7,181 bases of DNA from Coriobacteriia bacterium (GCA_003133285.1 PKWR01000046.1:1-7181); one strand, 5' to 3'. Positions 1 through 6,543 are shown, counted from the first letter of the stretch. Translations and numbers: made by a program. The notes: generated from the sequence alone by a model not told the origin.

Positions 1-2166
1 TTCGAGCGCTTCCTCAACCCCGAGCGGCGCCAGATGCCCGACATCGACGTCGACTTCGACTCGGCCCGCCGCGACGAGGTCATCGCCTACATCTACAAAC
101 GGTTCGGGGCTGCTCACGTGGCCATGATCGCGACCGTTAACACGATGACCGCCAAGAGCGCCGTGCGGGTCGCGGCGAAGGCGCTCGGTCACCCTCAGGC
201 GGAGGTCGACTCTTTCTCGCGACACCTGCCCTGGACCAGCGCTCGAAGGATCCGCGAGGTGCTCGAGACCTACCCCGAGTGCCGCAACCACCCGCTGCGC
301 GACGCGCGTCACGAGATGCTGCTCGACCTCACCGAGAAGCTCGACCATGTCCCCATGCACCTCGGCACGCACCTCGGCGGCTTCCTGATCACCGCGGAGC
401 CGGTCGACAGCTGGACTCCGCTGCAGTGGGCGGCCAAGGGCACGGTGGTCTCGCAGTACGACAAGGACGACGTCGAGGCCCTCGGGCTCGTGAAGATGGA
501 CATCCTGGGCCTGCGCATGCACTCCGCGATCAGCCAGACGGTCGACCTGGCCCGGGCACGGGTGGGCGACGACGCGGTGCCCGAGCCGTTCCTGCTGCCG
601 CACGACGACCCCACGGTCTACGCCACGATCGCCGCGGCGGACACGGTCGGGATGTTCCAGCTGGAGAGCCCCGGCCAGCGCAACCTCGCCATGCGCCTGC
701 AGGAGCGCGACTTCGAGGACATCATCGCCGCGATCTCGCTCTTCCGTCCCGGGCCGCTCGAGGCCGAGATGATCGTGCCCTTCATCCGGCGCCGCCACGG
801 GCTGGAGCCCGTCGTCGTGCCGCACCCCGGGATGGGAGCGTGCCTGGCGGACTCGTACGGCGTGATCATCTACCAGGAGCAGGTCCTGCAGGTGGTGCGC
901 GCCGTGGCGGGCTTCACGCTCGCGGAGGCCGACAGCTTCCGCCGCGCGATGACCAAGGACCGTTCCCGCGCCGAGATGGAGTCGCTGCACGGCGAGTTCG
1001 TGCGCCGCTCCGTCGCGCTCGGGTGCACCGCGGAAATCGCCGAGGAGGTCTTCCGCCAACTGCAGGGGTTCGCGGCCTACGGCTTCAACAAGGCGCACGC
1101 GGCGTGCTTCGCGGTGGTGAGCTACGCGAGCGCGTGGCTGAAGACCTACTACCCGGCCGAGTTCGCCGCCGCGATCCTCGACAACGAGCCGATGGGCTTC
1201 TACAGCCCGCGCCTCGTGCTCGACGATGCGCGAAGGCACGGCATCGAGGTGCTCCCGCCGCACGTGAACGCGTCGGGGGCCGGCTGCGGCGTGGAGAAGG
1301 ACGGGCGCGCCATCCGCGTGGGGCTCAAGGGCCTGCTCAGCATGAACGCGCGGCTGCTGCGCGCCATCTCGGAGGAGCGGGCACGGGGGCCCTTCGACGA
1401 CCTTGCCGACTTCCTGCGCCGGACGCGCGCCGAGTCCGACGCGGCGGTCTCGCTCATCAAAGTCGGGGCGCTCGACGGCCTGGGCAGCACCGACGCCGGA
1501 CGACCACCCACCCGCGACGAGCAACTGGTGCTGCTGCCCGAGTTGAAGGCCACGCTCGCCCGGGAGGGCAGCGGGGGAGAGCGCGCCCTGCTGCTCGCGC
1601 CCTCGCGCGCCCGCACGCCCGAGGACCCGTCGCACCCGTCGGGCTGGAGTGCGGCGCGGCGGCTCGGCGCGGAGCTGGAGCTGCTGGGGCTCGCCGTCAC
1701 CTGCCATCCGTTCGAGCTGGCGCGCGCGGACCTCACCGCCCGCGGCGTCGTGTGGGCGAGCGACCTGCCGTCGCGCCCGGACCGATCGCGCATCACCGTC
1801 GCCGGGCTGCGCGAGCGCGCGCAGACGCCGCGCACGCGCTCCGGGAAGCGGGTGTGCTTCCTCACGCTCGAGGACCCGACGGGGCTGATCGACGTCGTGG
1901 TCTTCCCAGAGGCGCTGCAGCGCAGCGGCGAGACGATCGTGAAGCACCGCTCCTACATCGTGGAGGGGGTGCTGCAGAACAACCAGGAGCGCGGCATCGC
2001 CGTGATCGCCGACATCGTGCGCCCCTACGTCGTCAGGACGTCCGGGGGCACGCCCGTGCGGCTGCGACGGGGGGTCGGCACCGCGCCGATGGGACCGTTC
2101 CGCGGGAGCTCTGGGCACACCGACGAAGAGGAGTGGCAGGCTGCGGAGAGCACTGTTGTCACCTAG
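1..2166 (+). CDS. dnaE2: DnaE-family DNA polymerase III alpha subunit, error-prone (DnaE2-like) type, 5' truncated
   Basis: This is a C-family DNA polymerase that extends DNA from dNTPs. The reading frame is open from base 1, so the PHP domain and the start of the palm (roughly 350-400 residues) are missing; 721 residues remain, ending at TAG. Numbered from base 1, the palm acidic cluster PDIDVDFD is at residues 13-20 and the third catalytic aspartate is D167 in KMDILGL. The fingers and clamp-associated region include YQEQVLQV, RRAMTKDR and GYGFNKAHA-like AAYGFNKAHA. The segment EPMGFYSPRLVLDDARRHGIEV is typical of DnaE2-like rather than replicative DnaE1 enzymes. A helix-hairpin-helix region (about 466-496) and an OB fold (about 597-640) follow, and the long tau-binding C-terminus of DnaE1 is absent. 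QLVLL at 1522-1536 resembles a sliding-clamp-binding pentapeptide. Nearby dinB fits a lesion-bypass role. The family is certain; the accessory, error-prone class is an inference from motifs and the short C-terminus. Confidence 0.93.
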   Translation, partial: FERFLNPERRQMPDIDVDFDSARRDEVIAYIYKRFGAAHVAMIATVNTMTAKSAVRVAAKALGHPQAEVDSFSRHLPWTSARRIREVLETYPECRNHPLRDARHEMLLDLTEKLDHVPMHLGTHLGGFLITAEPVDSWTPLQWAAKGTVVSQYDKDDVEALGLVKMDILGLRMHSAISQTVDLARARVGDDAVPEPFLLPHDDPTVYATIAAADTVGMFQLESPGQRNLAMRLQERDFEDIIAAISLFRPGPLEAEMIVPFIRRRHGLEPVVVPHPGMGACLADSYGVIIYQEQVLQVVRAVAGFTLAEADSFRRAMTKDRSRAEMESLHGEFVRRSVALGCTAEIAEEVFRQLQGFAAYGFNKAHAACFAVVSYASAWLKTYYPAEFAAAILDNEPMGFYSPRLVLDDARRHGIEVLPPHVNASGAGCGVEKDGRAIRVGLKGLLSMNARLLRAISEERARGPFDDLADFLRRTRAESDAAVSLIKVGALDGLGSTDAGRPPTRDEQLVLLPELKATLAREGSGGERALLLAPSRARTPEDPSHPSGWSAARRLGAELELLGLAVTCHPFELARADLTARGVVWASDLPSRPDRSRITVAGLRERAQTPRTRSGKRVCFLTLEDPTGLIDVVVFPEALQRSGETIVKHRSYIVEGVLQNNQERGIAVIADIVRPYVVRTSGGTPVRLRRGVGTAPMGPFRGSSGHTDEEEWQAAESTVVT

Positions 2167-2172
2167 CCGGAG

Positions 2173-2574
2173 TTAGGGCTCCTTGGCGGGCCCCATCCCA
2201 TCAACGAAGATCTCCGGACCCGCCATACGTGGCGAGACGCCGCCGGGGATCCGGCCGGCCGCCCACACATACTGCCCGTCGAAGTGCACGAGCGCAGACT
2301 CGTCGGAGTCGACGGGGATCAGCACTGCCAGGATCTTCGGCTGCACACTGCTGCTCGGATCGGGCTTCGCGTCATAGACGGCCCAAAAACCGCCCTCCAG
2401 ATCCGAGTGACCAAGATAGCCAACGACCTCTGCAGAGCCGATGGGGACCGTCTTGTAGTACGGAGCGACAGGGGTCCTCTCCGCCTCCGGCGTGCAGCCG
2501 GAGGCGAACACCACAGCGGTCACCAGAAGCGCGAGCAGCCAGGCAACTCTCGCTCCATACGGTCTTGGCGTCAT
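2173..2574 (-). CDS. small predicted lipoprotein, possible OB-fold-like domain
   Basis: This 133-residue protein has no function I can name. Its N-terminus is a lipoprotein signal: Arg residues at 4 and 9, a hydrophobic stretch over residues 10-24 (VAWLLALLVTAVVFA), then ASGC with the acylated cysteine at C27. The mature part of about 107 residues is therefore probably anchored outside the cytoplasmic membrane. It contains LEGGFWAVYD, a short beta-rich centre, GQYVWAAGRI and a final RMAGPEIFVD. This order of an entry strand, a GR turn and an MAGP strand resembles small OB-fold-like periplasmic proteins, which is only an inference from pattern. The start is well supported by a purine-rich ribosome binding site. 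The gene lies 49 bp downstream of dinB on the same strand and converges with the polymerase gene 6 bp away. Its base composition is visibly less GC-rich than its neighbours. Confidence 0.85.
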   Translation of the reverse strand: MTPRPYGARVAWLLALLVTAVVFASGCTPEAERTPVAPYYKTVPIGSAEVVGYLGHSDLEGGFWAVYDAKPDPSSSVQPKILAVLIPVDSDESALVHFDGQYVWAAGRIPGGVSPRMAGPEIFVDGMGPAKEP

Positions 2575-2580
2575 GTGGGA

Positions 2581-2587
2581 CCTCTCT
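2581..2587 (-). promoter_or_regulatory. ribosome binding site of the lipoprotein gene
   Basis: On the minus strand AGAGAGG lies 6 bases upstream of the ATG at 2574. It fixes the start at the methionine directly before the signal sequence and indicates that the gene is translated independently of dinB, whose stop codon is 49 bp upstream. Confidence 0.7.
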
Positions 2588-2623
2588 CGACGTAGGGGGG
2601 CAACCGCGTCCCTCAGACCCTAT

Positions 2624-3877
2624 CTACCCCGGCCCGTAGCGGTCCTTCGGGTCGCGCGAAGCCGGCTTCCGCGTGCCGAAGCGCACGGCATCGTCGCCGA
2701 ACCGCTCGCGCAGCTCGTCGACCGCACGGTCGATCGCGGCCCGACGCTCGTCGCGCGCTCCCGTTTCGTCGCCGAGCAACGCCAACTGCCGGGGGGCCTC
2801 GCCGAACCCCGATACGCCCACGCCGAGCAGGCGCACACCGACCCCCGGCGCCCATAGCGCGTCGAGAAGGGCCCGGGCGGCGGATTGGATGTGCCCGCTG
2901 TCGTCGGCGGCCTCGTCCAGCGTCGTCTGCGCGGTCCGTGTCGAGAAGTCCGAGAACCTGACCTTCAGGTGGACGGTTCGACCCTTCAGTCCTTTGCGCC
3001 GAACGCGCCCCGCCACGTGCTCGGCAAGACCCGCGACCATGTCGCGGACCTCGCCGCGGTCCCGGAGGTCGGTCGCGAACGTGCGCTCGTTGCTGACGGA
3101 CTTCACGGCGTCCCGCTCGCGAACGGGACGCGGGTCGGACCCGGCCGCCCGCCGCACCGTCGCGGGGCCGTGCGAGCCGAGCACCTGCCGCGCCGTGTCG
3201 TCGTCGAGCGCCGCGAGCTCGCCCAACGTCCGGATCCCCAGCGAGACCAGGCGCGAGGCGGTGCTCGGGCCGACGCCCGGCATCAGGCGCACGGCCAGCG
3301 GGGCCAGGAACGCGGCCTCGGTCCCGGGCGGGACGACCGTGATGCCGTGTGGCTTGTCGCGATCGGAGGCGATCTTCGCGACGGTCTTGTTGGAGGCGAC
3401 GCCGATCGAACACGACAGGCCCAGCGCGTCGACGGCCGCCTGGATACGCTTCGCGACCTCGACCGGGTGCGCGCCGTCGGCCCCGGTTGTCGCGTCGAGG
3501 TACGCCTCGTCGATCGATGCGCCCTGCACCTCGGGCGTGAAGGACTCGAAGATCGCGAACACGGCCTCGGACATCTCGCCGTAGCGCTCGAAGTGCCCCC
3601 GCGTCCACACGGCTTCGGGCGGCAGCAGACGCTTCGCGATCGCGGAGGGCATGGCCGACCGGACCCCGTACCGCCGCGCCTCGTAGGAGGCGGCCGCGAT
3701 CACTCCGCGGGACTCCGGCGATCCTCCGACGACGACCGGGAGGCCGCGCCACTCGGGGTGGTCGAGCTGTTCCACCGACGCGAAGAACGCGTCCATGTCC
3801 ACGTGGAGCACGGCCCTGCCCACCCATGGCGTCGCCGTCCGGGGGTCATCGCGTGTCTCGTCGTCGGGTCCGCTCAT
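2624..3877 (-). CDS. dinB: DNA polymerase IV (DinB, Y family)
   Basis: This 417-residue translesion DNA polymerase copies past damaged bases and mismatched ends in the cytoplasm. The palm motif HVDMDAFF gives metal ligand D27 with D29 beside it, and the steric-gate position is F32. SIDEAYLD supplies D123 and E124, so the active site is complete; this separates it from catalytically dead ImuB. A helix-hairpin-helix thumb element, LMPGVGPSTASRLVSLGIRTLGEL, lies near residues 198-221. The little finger begins around KSVSNERTFATDL. QLALL at residues 364-368 (2774-2788) fits the position of a sliding-clamp-binding motif. The protein is longer than the 351 residues of E. coli DinB because of a 19-residue N-terminal lead and a C-terminal extension with basic and acidic stretches (about 370-417). 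No Shine-Dalgarno is visible before the ATG, but a -10 box 6 bases upstream suggests leaderless translation. GTG at V19 is an alternative start but has no ribosome binding site either. Confidence 0.96.
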   Translation of the reverse strand: MSGPDDETRDDPRTATPWVGRAVLHVDMDAFFASVEQLDHPEWRGLPVVVGGSPESRGVIAAASYEARRYGVRSAMPSAIAKRLLPPEAVWTRGHFERYGEMSEAVFAIFESFTPEVQGASIDEAYLDATTGADGAHPVEVAKRIQAAVDALGLSCSIGVASNKTVAKIASDRDKPHGITVVPPGTEAAFLAPLAVRLMPGVGPSTASRLVSLGIRTLGELAALDDDTARQVLGSHGPATVRRAAGSDPRPVRERDAVKSVSNERTFATDLRDRGEVRDMVAGLAEHVAGRVRRKGLKGRTVHLKVRFSDFSTRTAQTTLDEAADDSGHIQSAARALLDALWAPGVGVRLLGVGVSGFGEAPRQLALLGDETGARDERRAAIDRAVDELRERFGDDAVRFGTRKPASRDPKDRYGPG

Positions 3878-3883
3878 GCGAAG

Positions 3884-3889
3884 ATGATA
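3884..3889 (-). promoter_or_regulatory. -10 element for leaderless dinB transcript
   Basis: The minus strand reads TATCAT, a good sigma-70-type -10 hexamer, ending 6 bases before the dinB ATG. Transcription would then begin at or next to the A of the start codon, which matches the missing Shine-Dalgarno and the common use of leaderless mRNAs in actinobacteria. No convincing -35 hexamer lies 16-18 bases further upstream, so an activator or an alternative sigma factor is possible. I see no LexA-type box between dinB and nfo. Confidence 0.55.
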
Positions 3890-3932
3890 GCCGCCCGGGA
3901 CGACAGGCCGACCCCGGGTACCGGCACCTCAC

Positions 3933-3939
3933 GGAAGGA
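3933..3939 (+). promoter_or_regulatory. ribosome binding site of nfo
   Basis: GGAAGGA is followed by 6 bases and the ATG at 3946. It decides the start against the in-frame upstream ATG at 3826, which would lie inside dinB and add 40 residues unlike endonuclease IV. MRIGAHVPMDGG is the normal family N-terminus. Confidence 0.8.
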
Positions 3940-3945
3940 CCTCGT

Positions 3946-4830
3946 ATGCGGATCGGCGCGCACGTTCCGATGGACGGCGGACTCGCCGCCGCGCTCGACT
4001 ACGCGCTCGAGACCGGCAGCGAGGCGTTCCAGCTCTTCGCGAAGAGCCCGCGGCGCTGGTCGGGACCGAAGCGCCCGCCGGAGGAGACCGCCGCATTCCG
4101 CGCCGCATGCGCCACGGCGGGCATCGGCCCTGTCTTCACGCATGCGAGCTACCTGATCAACCTGGGCGCCTCGGACCCGCTTCAGTGGGAGAAGTCGTGC
4201 GCTGCGCTCTCCGACGAGATGATGCGCGCCCACGAGATCGGAGCGGCCGGCGTGGTCGTCCACCTCGGTACGCGCTTCTGCGACGACGACGGGGCATGTA
4301 TCGCGCGTGTCGCGGAGACCGTGCGCCGAGCCGCGGACTACGCGACCGGCCCCGTGGCGCCGGTCCTGCTCGAGAACGCTGCGGGAGCGGGCCGTCAGTA
4401 CGGCACCGACGCCCACGAGATGGCGGAGGCGCTGGTGGCGGTCCGTGCCACCGGCGTCGCAGCCGGGCTCTGCGTCGACACCTGCCACGCGTTCGCGGCC
4501 GGTATCGACCTGCGCGGGACGGAGGGCTGGACCGGGCTGCTCGGCCATCTGGACGCCCACTGCGGCCCCGGTGCGGTCGTGCTCGTCCACGCGAACGACT
4601 GCAAGGGCGAGTTCGGCTCCCACCGCGACCGGCACGAGTGGATCGGGGACGGGTTCGTGGGCGAATCGGGCTTCGCGGCGATGTTCGGTCACCCGTCACT
4701 GGCGACAGCGACCGCGATCGTGGAGATGCCCGGCGAGGCGCCCGGCAAGGACATCGAGAACGTCACACGGCTGAAGCGGCTCCGTGGCGTCGCCGAGGCG
4801 TCCGCCGGTCCAGGCCCAGAGCCCGTCTGA
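3946..4830 (+). CDS. nfo: endonuclease IV (AP endonuclease family 2)
   Basis: This 294-residue TIM-barrel enzyme cleaves the phosphodiester 5' to abasic sites, and removes 3' blocking groups, in base excision repair. All nine ligands of the trinuclear zinc centre can be aligned with E. coli Nfo: H66, H106, E143, D178, H181, H215, D228, H230 and E260 match H69, H109, E145, D179, H182, H216, D229, H231 and E261. They lie in FTHASYLINLG, VVVHLGT, LLENAAG, CVDTCHAFAAG, VLVHANDCKG, HRDRHEWIGDG and AIVEMPG. The usual HxNDSKG motif reads HANDCKG, with Cys219 in place of Ser. The length is normal for the family. It is divergent from dinB across 68 bp and overlaps the 3' end of the exonuclease/GIY-YIG gene. 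The start is fixed by a strong ribosome binding site. Confidence 0.97.
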   Translation: MRIGAHVPMDGGLAAALDYALETGSEAFQLFAKSPRRWSGPKRPPEETAAFRAACATAGIGPVFTHASYLINLGASDPLQWEKSCAALSDEMMRAHEIGAAGVVVHLGTRFCDDDGACIARVAETVRRAADYATGPVAPVLLENAAGAGRQYGTDAHEMAEALVAVRATGVAAGLCVDTCHAFAAGIDLRGTEGWTGLLGHLDAHCGPGAVVLVHANDCKGEFGSHRDRHEWIGDGFVGESGFAAMFGHPSLATATAIVEMPGEAPGKDIENVTRLKRLRGVAEASAGPGPEPV

Positions 4831-6430
4831 GCTTCGAGGACGTGTCCGCCGCGTCGGTGACCGCGACCTCGAGGTAGGCGTCGGTCTCGATGAACGACGC
4901 GATGATGAGCAGTTCGGCGATCTTCTCCGACGTGAGGCGCAGTGGGTCGACCGCCGGCACGCCGGCGAAGTAGACGCGCTGCAGTGCGGGAACGATCTTG
5001 GGCTCGATGTGCTCCCGACTGCCCCGGAGCACCGCCGCGCGCAGGCCGCCCCTGAGGAAGCTCACGACGACCTCGCTGTCGACCTCCTCGACGAGCACGA
5101 CGTCACGGCTGACGGCCTCCCGGACGATCGCGAGCGACGACAGTGCCCGGTCGAGCGCACGAACGCCGTCGCGGTAGAGGATGGCGTCCTCGTAGCGGCC
5201 ATCGTGTGCCGCCTTGCGCTGCGCTGCGACCAGAAGCGACCGGAAGTCCGTATCGTCGTCGAGGACTCCCAGGGCGGCGTTCAGGCGTTCCGCGTATTCG
5301 ACCGGGTCAGGGACGGTCACGCACGGCGCGGGACAGGTCCCGGAGTCGCGCCGTGCGCAAGGGATCATCGGGAGTCGCGCGTCCAGGCGTCGCGAGCAGC
5401 GGCGCAGGTCGTAGACCTCCTTGAGGTTCTCCACGAGGGTCAGGGCGGCCCAGCGGCTGGTGAACGGTCCGATGAGGCGTCCGCGCTTGCGCGGGGCCTC
5501 AACGACGCTCACGCCGGGATAGGCGGACCCGGTCTCGACCTTGATGAGGTACCCCGCACGGGATCGGTGCGCCGTCGGGTTGTGTCGCGGCTTGTGCCGG
5601 TCGACGAGACGGTGCTCCAGCAGCAGCGCGTCGAGGTGCGAGCGCGTCCGCACCGCGGTGATCGACGTCACCTCGGCGGCCATCTCGTCGGTCGCGGCCC
5701 CGGGGTAGAAGTACTGCCTCGTCCGCGTGCGCAGGCTGCGCGCGTGCCCGACGAAGATCACGGCGCCCGAAGCGTCCCGGAAGAGGTAGACGCCCGCCTC
5801 GTCGGGGAGCGAGCGCGTCAGCACGAGGCGCTCGGAGAGTGCCGTCTGGTTGGAGAGGCCGCAAAAGGCGGAGACCGACCCGACGTCCTCGATCCCTAGA
5901 CGCTGGAGGTCGGGGATGAGCGCGATCAGGAGCTCGGCCGTCGCCAGCGCGTCGTTTCCCGCGCGGTGGTCGGGCGTGGTGGGCGTCTGGAACTCCTCGG
6001 CCAGCGATCCGAGACTGTAGCGGCGGAGGTCGGGCCTCAGGCGGCGCGTGAGCGACAGCGTGTCGATCGTCGGCCGCGCCATGGGCGCTCCCCACACGCT
6101 TTCAGCCTCGTGGTCGAGGAAGGAGAGGTCGAAGCGGTAGTTATGCGCGACCAGCACGGCCCCGTCGGCGAACTCACGGAACTCGCGCATCACGTCCTCG
6201 ATCGAGGGCGCACCGACGAGCATCGCCGAGTCGATGCCGGTGAGGTCCTCGACGGCCTTCGGGATGGAGTCCGACGGCCGGACGAGACGCTGGAAGGTCG
6301 ACATGACGCCCGCGGCGTTGAATCGCGCGGCACCGACTTCGATGATGCTGTTGCGCCCGGGTCTGCACCCGGTGGTCTCGAGGTCGACCGCGACGAAGTC
6401 GCACTCGGAAAGCGCGTAGCCGCTCAGCAT
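4763..6430 (-). CDS. DnaQ-like DEDDh exonuclease fused to UvrC/Cho-like GIY-YIG nuclease module
   Basis: This 555-residue fusion belongs to the actinobacterial DEDD exonuclease / UvrC-N family (M. tuberculosis Rv2191 type); the cellular role is inferred to be DNA repair. The exonuclease covers residues 1-175 with a full DEDDh set: D16 and E18 in VAVDLETTG, D101 in AHNYRFD, H155 and D160 in DHRAGNDA. The GIY-YIG domain (about 208-290) has GVY with Y215, then FVGHARSLRTR with R236, E272 in LLLEHRLV and N284. F226 and H229 replace the usual Tyr and Lys of YIGK/YVGK. Next come four cysteines, C345, C358, C366 and C370, spaced much like the iron-sulfur cysteines of UvrC. A UVR-like helical segment follows (about 403-435, QRKAAHDGRYEDAILYRD). 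The RNase H-like nuclease and HhH domains of UvrC are absent, as in Cho. The start at 6430 is chosen because the -10 element lies inside the longer frame, which opens at 6625, and the exonuclease motif begins just after it; a weak GGAG is 13 bases upstream. Confidence 0.93.
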   Translation of the reverse strand: MLSGYALSECDFVAVDLETTGCRPGRNSIIEVGAARFNAAGVMSTFQRLVRPSDSIPKAVEDLTGIDSAMLVGAPSIEDVMREFREFADGAVLVAHNYRFDLSFLDHEAESVWGAPMARPTIDTLSLTRRLRPDLRRYSLGSLAEEFQTPTTPDHRAGNDALATAELLIALIPDLQRLGIEDVGSVSAFCGLSNQTALSERLVLTRSLPDEAGVYLFRDASGAVIFVGHARSLRTRTRQYFYPGAATDEMAAEVTSITAVRTRSHLDALLLEHRLVDRHKPRHNPTAHRSRAGYLIKVETGSAYPGVSVVEAPRKRGRLIGPFTSRWAALTLVENLKEVYDLRRCSRRLDARLPMIPCARRDSGTCPAPCVTVPDPVEYAERLNAALGVLDDDTDFRSLLVAAQRKAAHDGRYEDAILYRDGVRALDRALSSLAIVREAVSRDVVLVEEVDSEVVVSFLRGGLRAAVLRGSREHIEPKIVPALQRVYFAGVPAVDPLRLTSEKIAELLIIASFIETDAYLEVAVTDAADTSSKLRRALGLDRRTPRRRHGAASAV

Positions 6431-6482
6431 TGGTTGGCAGACACTCCGGTCCTGGGTGATTTCGCGCTTTGGCGCCGGCGCG

Positions 6483-6491
6483 ATGATAGCA
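6483..6491 (-). promoter_or_regulatory. extended -10 promoter of the exonuclease/GIY-YIG gene
   Basis: The minus strand reads TGCTATCAT, an extended -10 element (TGn followed by TATCAT). Transcription would start near 6476, leaving a leader of about 46 bases before the ATG at 6430. No good -35 is spaced correctly, which is usual for extended -10 promoters. The nine bases GCTATCATC also occur at the dinB -10 element. Confidence 0.55.
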
Positions 6492-6498
6492 CCGTGCA

Positions 6499-6511
6499 CA
6501 CAAGGTTTGTG
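6499..6511. promoter_or_regulatory. 13-bp dyad, possible operator between divergent promoters
   Basis: CACAA-GGT-TTGTG is a perfect inverted repeat with 5-bp arms and a 3-bp centre. It lies between the minus-strand -10 element and the plus-strand -10 element and overlaps the plus-strand -35 hexamer, a position where a bound dimeric regulator could affect both genes. A second, overlapping pair of arms (GCACA / TGTGC, 6496-6512) is also present. It does not match the actinobacterial LexA box. The regulator is unknown, and arms of 5 bp can occur by chance. Confidence 0.35.
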
Positions 6512-6535
6512 CCGCGGGAGCGCGCACCGTAGGAT
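6507..6535 (+). promoter_or_regulatory. promoter of the gene at 6604
   Basis: TTGTGC (6507-6512) and TAGGAT (6530-6535) are separated by exactly 17 bases and fit a sigma-70-type -35/-10 pair. Transcription would start near 6542, giving a leader of about 60 bases that begins almost directly with a stem-loop. Confidence 0.5.
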
Positions 6536-6543
6536 GATGATGC

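Noticed and set aside
2150..2195. Terminator between the convergent polymerase and lipoprotein genes
   Set aside because: Only 4-bp arms such as AGCC/GGCT are present and there is no T-tract on either strand.
2575..2623. GGGAC / GTCCC arms between dinB and the lipoprotein gene as an RNA switch
   Set aside because: Arms of 5 bp around a loop of about 29 bases are too weak to support a structure.
279..2639. 786-codon plus-strand open frame overlapping the polymerase gene
   Set aside because: It is an out-of-frame shadow with Arg/Ala/Pro/Gly-rich composition typical of GC-rich DNA. The other frame has unmistakable DnaE motifs.
2613..3827. 404-codon minus-strand open frame over dinB
   Set aside because: It is a shifted-frame shadow of dinB with an Arg-rich composition and no recognisable domain.
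3894..3918. Two CCCGGG hexamers in the dinB-nfo intergenic region as an operator
   Set aside because: Short self-complementary G/C hexamers are common at this base composition, and the flanks show no further symmetry.
3826..3945. Longer N-terminus for nfo from the ATG at 3826
   Set aside because: The extra 40 residues lie partly inside dinB and are unlike the family. The ATG at 3946 has a good ribosome binding site and the normal N-terminal motif.
2885..4156. 423-codon plus-strand open frame across dinB and the start of nfo
   Set aside because: It is antisense to dinB and shows no domain; it crosses two genes with clear families on other frames.
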